From: Planctomycetales bacterium
GTDB taxonomy: Bacteria; Planctomycetota; Planctomycetia; Gemmatales; Gemmataceae
NCBI GenBank assembly: GCA_020054355.1
Contig: JAGVLI010000189.1
Location: 1-8,154, forward strand
Reading direction: 5' to 3'
DNA length: 8,154 bases
Positions 4,822 through 8,154 of the stretch are shown here, one piece after another. The notes beneath the pieces were generated by a model that saw nothing but the letters and a program-made list of their open reading frames with translations, had not been told where the DNA came from and did not search any database. The translations under genes were made by a program, and so were the position numbers. The stretch's first letter is position 1; each line of letters opens with the position of its first letter.

Positions 4822-6738
4822 ATGCTTCCGCACCCCAGCCGTTCCCTGGTTCCCCTGGCTGCTTTCCTTGGCATCCTCGCCGGCTTCGCCACCGCCGCCG
4901 AAGCCGACGAGGATGCGCTGAAGAAAGCCGTCACCTTCTACGCTTCCTTCGATGAGGCCGTGAAGGCGGACTTCGGCGGCGGCGACGTGACGCTGTTCAC
5001 CGGCGTGCGGCCCGAGCCGGGCAAGCCGAAGCCGCCGCCCATCAAGGGCTTCGAGGGCAAGGCGTTTGGCGTCTCCAAGAAGGGCATCGCCGGCGGCTGC
5101 CTGGAAGCCACGGATCATTTGCCGAATAACGGCCGGCTCTTCTTCCCCGCCAAGGGCAATCTCGCCTACAAGAAGGGCGGCTGGGGCGGGGCGATGTCGA
5201 TGTGGATCAACTTCGATCCCGACACCATGCTCAAGGGCAAGTTCTGCGATCCGGTGCAGATCACGCAGAAGGGGGCCAACAACGGCGGCCTGTGGTTCGA
5301 CTTCAACGACGCCAAGCCGCGCGACATGCGGCACGGGGCTTTCCCCGCAGTGAAAGAAGGCGAGAAACCGCTTGCCGAGAGCGATCCCAAGGCGCCGATG
5401 GTGCGCGTGCCCAAGGTCGGCTTCAAGTCCGGCGACTGGCACCACATCGTGCTGAGCTGGAAAAACTTCGATACGGGCAAGCCGGATGCCGTCTCGCAGT
5501 TCTGGGTCGATGGCAAGCTGATTGGCGAAGTCAAGGACCGGGCCATCGCGATGGACTGGGACATCGACCAGGTGGGCATCTTCACTGCCATCAGCTACAT
5601 CGGCCTGCTCGACGAGTTCGCGCTCTTCAACCGGCCGCTGACGGCGGAAGAGATTGCGGTGCTGCATCAGAAGCCGGGGACGTTGCAGCCCTTGAAGAAG
5701 GCGGATGCCGGCGGAAAGAAGGAAGCCGAGATCGCGAAGCTGCTGGAGCAAGCGCCGACCGGCAACCCGCCGCCAGCGCCGAAGTTTCCGTGCTACTCGC
5801 AGGCGGCGCGGCAATATCAGGAAGACTACGCGAAGTGGCGCGGCGTGCCGGTGGAATTCACCAATTCGCTGGGCATGACCTTCGTGCTGATCCCGCCGGG
5901 CACGTTCCTGATGGGCACGCCCGACAGCGAAGCGGGCCGCTCGAAGGAGTACGACGAAACGCAGCATGCGGTGACGCTGACGCAGCCGTTTTACCTGGCC
6001 AAGCACGAGACGACCGTGGCGCAGTTTCGCAAGTTCGTCGAGGCCACGAAGTACGAAACGGACGTGGAAAAGAAGGGCGGCGGCAACGCCCACGACGAGA
6101 AAGCGGTCTGGCAACATCGTCCGGGAACGCAGTGGCGCAAGCCGGGTTTCGCCGGGCCGTTCGAGCTGAAGGACGAGCATCCCATCGTGCATGTCAGCTG
6201 GACCGACAGCAAGAACTTTTGCAAATGGCTGAGCGAGTCGTTTAGCCGCGAGCCAAAGGCGAGCGCTCCGGCCTACGACCTGCCCACCGAAGCCCAGTGG
6301 GAATACGCCTGCCGGGCCGGCAATGCCAAGCGCTACACCTGGGGCAACGACGAGGACGACACCGGCAAGGTCATCAACTGCGGCGACCAGACGCTGAAAA
6401 AGGTACAAGCCGAATGGCCGCGCACCGTGATGCCGATGGACGACGGCCATGCGTTTCTCGCGCCGGTCGGCAGCTACCGGACCAACGCCTTCGGCCTGCA
6501 CGACATGCTCGGCAACGTCTGGGAATTCTGCGCCGACCGCTACCGGATGTTTACGAAGGAAGCGGTGACGGACCCGGTGGGCACGGACCAGAAACGCGGC
6601 TACGCGGTGCGCGGCGGCGGCTGGAGCAACGTGGCGGCGGATGTGCGGAATGGCAGCAGGAATGCCGACCCGCCGCACTTCGGGCACAGCAACCTCGGCT
6701 TCCGGGTGGCGCTGGTGTTGCCAGCCGGCAAGCGCTAA
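4822..6738 (+). CDS. Secreted LamG plus FGE-sulfatase-like protein
   Basis: A 638-residue exported two-domain protein. Residues 1 to about 28 form a signal peptide: a hydrophobic run LVPLAAFLGILAGFATA followed by AEA. Residues about 37-282 form a LamG/concanavalin A-like domain, with the family phrases MSMWINF, WHHIVLSW, FWVDGKLIGEV and IDEFALF-like LLDEFALFNRPLTAEEI. A linker rich in Pro and Ala follows. Residues 344-636 form an FGE/SUMF1-like (C-type-lectin-like) domain: NSLGMTFVLIPPGTFLMG, YDLPTEAQWEYACRAG, GLHDMLGNVWEFCAD, RGGGW (597-601) and LGFR (625-628). The segment that carries the two catalytic cysteines in true FGE reads WSNVAADVRNG here, without cysteine, so sulfatase activation is unlikely. 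A surface binding or structural role is more plausible. GGAGG at 4809-4813 lies 8 nt before ATG and decides the start. It appears to be monocistronic. Confidence 0.87.
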   Translation: MLPHPSRSLVPLAAFLGILAGFATAAEADEDALKKAVTFYASFDEAVKADFGGGDVTLFTGVRPEPGKPKPPPIKGFEGKAFGVSKKGIAGGCLEATDHLPNNGRLFFPAKGNLAYKKGGWGGAMSMWINFDPDTMLKGKFCDPVQITQKGANNGGLWFDFNDAKPRDMRHGAFPAVKEGEKPLAESDPKAPMVRVPKVGFKSGDWHHIVLSWKNFDTGKPDAVSQFWVDGKLIGEVKDRAIAMDWDIDQVGIFTAISYIGLLDEFALFNRPLTAEEIAVLHQKPGTLQPLKKADAGGKKEAEIAKLLEQAPTGNPPPAPKFPCYSQAARQYQEDYAKWRGVPVEFTNSLGMTFVLIPPGTFLMGTPDSEAGRSKEYDETQHAVTLTQPFYLAKHETTVAQFRKFVEATKYETDVEKKGGGNAHDEKAVWQHRPGTQWRKPGFAGPFELKDEHPIVHVSWTDSKNFCKWLSESFSREPKASAPAYDLPTEAQWEYACRAGNAKRYTWGNDEDDTGKVINCGDQTLKKVQAEWPRTVMPMDDGHAFLAPVGSYRTNAFGLHDMLGNVWEFCADRYRMFTKEAVTDPVGTDQKRGYAVRGGGWSNVAADVRNGSRNADPPHFGHSNLGFRVALVLPAGKR

Positions 6739-6746
6739 TTGCATTC

Positions 6747-6786
6747 GGTGAGACTCGCTTTGCTCTGCTGGCATGCGAGTCTCACC
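6747..6786. terminator. 12-bp hairpin after the LamG-FGE gene
   Basis: GGTGAGACTCGC (6747-6758) pairs perfectly with GCGAGTCTCACC (6775-6786) around a 16-nt loop, starting 8 bp after the stop codon. The position suits a transcript end. Only a weak TGGTTTA follows, so termination may be inefficient or the hairpin may act as a 3' stabiliser. The loop length equals that of the larger inverted repeat before the gene, but the stems are unrelated. Confidence 0.55.
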
Positions 6787-6839
6787 TGGTTTACAATGGC
6801 GAGCAGGTACAAGATCATCCGTCCGTCGGAAGTCTCTCG

Positions 6840-7025
6840 ATGTCCAACAAAGAAGCGGTGCTGGAAGCCATGCGCAAGATGCCCGAGGATGTCAGCCTCG
6901 AAGAAATCAGCGAGGAGATTGCGATCCTGGCGGCCATCCAGCGCGGCGAGGAAGCCGCGGCTGCGGGGCGTGTGGTTCCGCATGAAGAAGTGAAACAACG
7001 GTTGGCGTCATGGATTACGAAGTAA
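6840..7025 (+). CDS. Small antitoxin of a ParE-type module
   Basis: A 61-residue acidic protein directly upstream of, and overlapping by 16 nt, a RelE/ParE-like toxin gene, the usual order for type II modules. The N-terminal two thirds is predicted helical (KEAVLEAMRKMPEDVSLEEI, ISEEIAILAAIQRGEEAAAAG). It ends in GRVVPHEEVKQRLASW, a tail common in small antitoxins partnered with ParE proteins. No clear ribbon-helix-helix DNA-binding domain is visible, so whether it autoregulates is open. ATG at 6840 is preceded by GGAAG (6828-6832), 7 nt away. Function is inferred mainly from its partner. Confidence 0.75.
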   Translation: MSNKEAVLEAMRKMPEDVSLEEISEEIAILAAIQRGEEAAAAGRVVPHEEVKQRLASWITK

Positions 7026-7315
7026 TCTGGACGGAGCCGGCGGTCGCGGACCTGCAAGCCATCACCGCCTACATTGCCCGTCGCAGCCCCACAGCGGCAG
7101 AGCGGGTCGGGACCGCCATCTTGCGCCACGTCGAAATCTTGAACACCTTTCCCTATATTGGGCCGGTCTATCCGCGCAGCCGCAGCGGCGCAATTCGTGA
7201 AATCCTCTGCAAAAAACACCGCATCTTCTACCGGGTCAATGAATCAGCCAAGCAGGTACTCATCCTGACCGTCTGGCACGGCTCGCGTGACGAACCATCG
7301 AGCCTGGTCGAATGA
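7010..7315 (+). CDS. RelE/ParE-family toxin
   Basis: A 101-residue protein of the ParE/RelE toxin superfamily. Typical features in order: a first strand YEVIWTEPA (3-11), the helical hairpin ADLQAITAYIARRSPTAAERV (13-33), a second helix ending in LNTFPYIGP, then the strand core IREILCKKHRIFYRV and VLILTVWHGSRD near the C-terminus. The length is normal for the family. ParE members poison DNA gyrase and RelE members cleave mRNA on the ribosome. The sequence leans to the ParE side (YIARRSPTAA and the WHG-RD ending), but the target cannot be settled by reading. It is translated from within the antitoxin's 3' end and is intact, so the module may be functional. Confidence 0.87.
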   Translation: MDYEVIWTEPAVADLQAITAYIARRSPTAAERVGTAILRHVEILNTFPYIGPVYPRSRSGAIREILCKKHRIFYRVNESAKQVLILTVWHGSRDEPSSLVE

Positions 7316-7321
7316 CGGAAG

Positions 7322-7389
7322 GCGTGAGCCGCAAAACGCTTCTCCGAAGCGTCGCGAACCGAAATGTGATCGGGGTTCGCCGCTCACGC
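7322..7389. terminator. Structured convergent intergenic region with terminator
   Basis: Two convergent genes end here. On the minus strand ACGCTTC-GGA-GAAGCGT, stem 7336-7342 with 7346-7352, is followed by TTTGCGG, a compact intrinsic terminator for the E2 gene. A second hairpin pairs GCGAACC (7354-7360) with GGTTCGC (7374-7380). An outer stem pairs GCGTGAGC (7322-7329) with GCTCACGC (7382-7389) and encloses both, overlapping the E2 stop codon. Confidence 0.65.
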
Positions 7390-8154
7390 ATGCAGCAGCA
7401 TCTTCAGCGGATTCTCCAGCAAATCGGCGAGCCGTCGGCAGAACCTGGCGCCGTCCGCGCCGTCGATGACGCGATGGTCGTACGAGAGCGACAACGTCAG
7501 CATCAGGCGCGGCGTCACCTGGCCGTCCTTGATGACCGGCTGCAAGCGGGCGCGCGACAGGCCGAGGATCGCTACTTCCGGCCAGTTGACGATGGGCGTG
7601 AACGAGGTGCCGCCCAGGCCGCCGAGGTTGGAAATCGTGAAGCAGCCGCCGCGCATGTCGTCCACCGCGATCTTCTTGTCGCGGGCGCGCTGGGCGATCT
7701 CGGTCAGCTCCGTCGCTAAGCCGTAAACGGTTTTCTGGTCCACGTTGCGGATGACGGGCACCAGCAGGCCGCGGTCGGTATCGACGGCGATGCCGATGTG
7801 GACGTAGTGCTTGAAGATCAGCTGGCCCTTCGCCAGGTCGATGCTGCTGTTGAACTGCGGAAACTCTTGCAGGGCGATGGCGGCGGCTTTCAGGGCGAAG
7901 CCGGTAATGGTCAGCCTTGGCCCGCTGCCTTCCTGGGACTTGCGAAACGCTTCCAGGTCGGTGACGTCGGCCAGGTCGTGCTGGGTGACGTGCGGGATCA
8001 GGTTCCAGGCCCGGCTCAAATGCTCGGCCGTCTTGCGCCGCACCTGTTCCAGCGGCTTCTTTTCCACGCTGCCCCAACGCTCGAAGTCGGGCAACGGCGG
8101 CGCGGCGAGCGAACCGCTACTCGGCGCTGCCAGGCCGGTGGCGAGCTGGCGGAC
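7384..8154 (-). CDS. aceF: Pyruvate dehydrogenase E2 (dihydrolipoamide acetyltransferase), 5' end missing
   Basis: The C-terminal 256 residues of an E2 acyltransferase, which moves the acetyl group from lipoamide to CoA in the cytoplasmic 2-oxoacid dehydrogenase complex. The visible part begins with a linker (VRQLATGLAAPSSG) that probably ends the peripheral subunit-binding region. The catalytic domain follows: IPHVTQHDLADVTDLEAFRK, FPQFNSSID, IGIAVDTDRGLLVPVI, GGCFTISNLGGLGG, and the active-site block DHRVIDGADGARF with catalytic His at 7474-7476. The phrases match AceF more closely than the oxoglutarate or branched-chain E2 enzymes. The frame stays open to the right edge, so the lipoyl domain or domains and true start lie outside. 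A TTG at 8094 is internal, not a start. It converges with the ParE gene, and a hairpin plus T-run follows its stop. Confidence 0.88.
   Translation of the reverse strand, partial: VRQLATGLAAPSSGSLAAPPLPDFERWGSVEKKPLEQVRRKTAEHLSRAWNLIPHVTQHDLADVTDLEAFRKSQEGSGPRLTITGFALKAAAIALQEFPQFNSSIDLAKGQLIFKHYVHIGIAVDTDRGLLVPVIRNVDQKTVYGLATELTEIAQRARDKKIAVDDMRGGCFTISNLGGLGGTSFTPIVNWPEVAILGLSRARLQPVIKDGQVTPRLMLTLSLSYDHRVIDGADGARFCRRLADLLENPLKMLLHA

Noticed and set aside
4717..6774. Long open frame on the minus strand opposite the LamG-FGE gene
   Set aside because: Same cause: low-complexity Arg/Val/His/Ala-rich translation with no domain pattern, fully overlapping a well-supported gene on the other strand.

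Overview
The window looks like a chromosomal piece of a GC-rich member of the Planctomycetota. The evidence is the gene families: a c-type cytochrome related to the hydrazine synthase alpha subunit (HzsA-like), a secreted LamG plus formylglycine-generating-enzyme-like (FGE/SUMF1) fusion, and several small DUF433 and PIN-like gene pairs. Genus cannot be read from the sequence. No rRNA, tRNA, CRISPR or transposase is visible, and no gene-free stretch exceeds about 180 bases.

Layout, left to right. (1) 2-2044, +: 3' part of the diheme HzsA-like protein, running off the left edge and followed by a good candidate intrinsic terminator (2069-2118). (2) 2215-4665, +: a tandem array of six small genes: DUF433 / PIN-like, DUF433 / PIN-like, DUF433 / SUKH (SMI1-KNR4/YrhA-like). 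In each unit the second gene overlaps the end of the first. The three DUF433 genes share an almost identical start region, and units 1 and 3 also share 76 bp of upstream sequence. This is the accessory heart of the window. (3) 4689-4754: a perfect 25-bp inverted repeat with a 16-nt loop, whose arms each contain a 14-bp palindrome. (4) 4822-6738, +: a secreted LamG + FGE-like protein that lacks the catalytic cysteines of true FGE, followed by a 12-bp hairpin. (5) 6840-7315, +: a second type of toxin-antitoxin pair, a small antitoxin overlapping a RelE/ParE toxin. (6) 7322-7389: a structured convergent intergenic region that can fold as two hairpins inside an outer stem. (7) 7384-8154, -: 3' part of a pyruvate dehydrogenase E2 gene (aceF-like), running off the right edge.

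How it works together. The ends are metabolic or respiratory genes. The middle is a cluster of small two-gene modules that, by family, are predicted toxin-antitoxin or immunity cassettes. DUF433 is the antitoxin or DNA-binding half, and PIN-like proteins are the putative nuclease half. In the third unit a SUKH gene, a family known for immunity roles, sits where the PIN-like gene is expected. The shared leader and N-terminus suggest recent duplication or gene conversion, and possibly common autoregulation. The toxin-antitoxin reading of the DUF433 array rests on family knowledge and gene order, not on any demonstrated activity.
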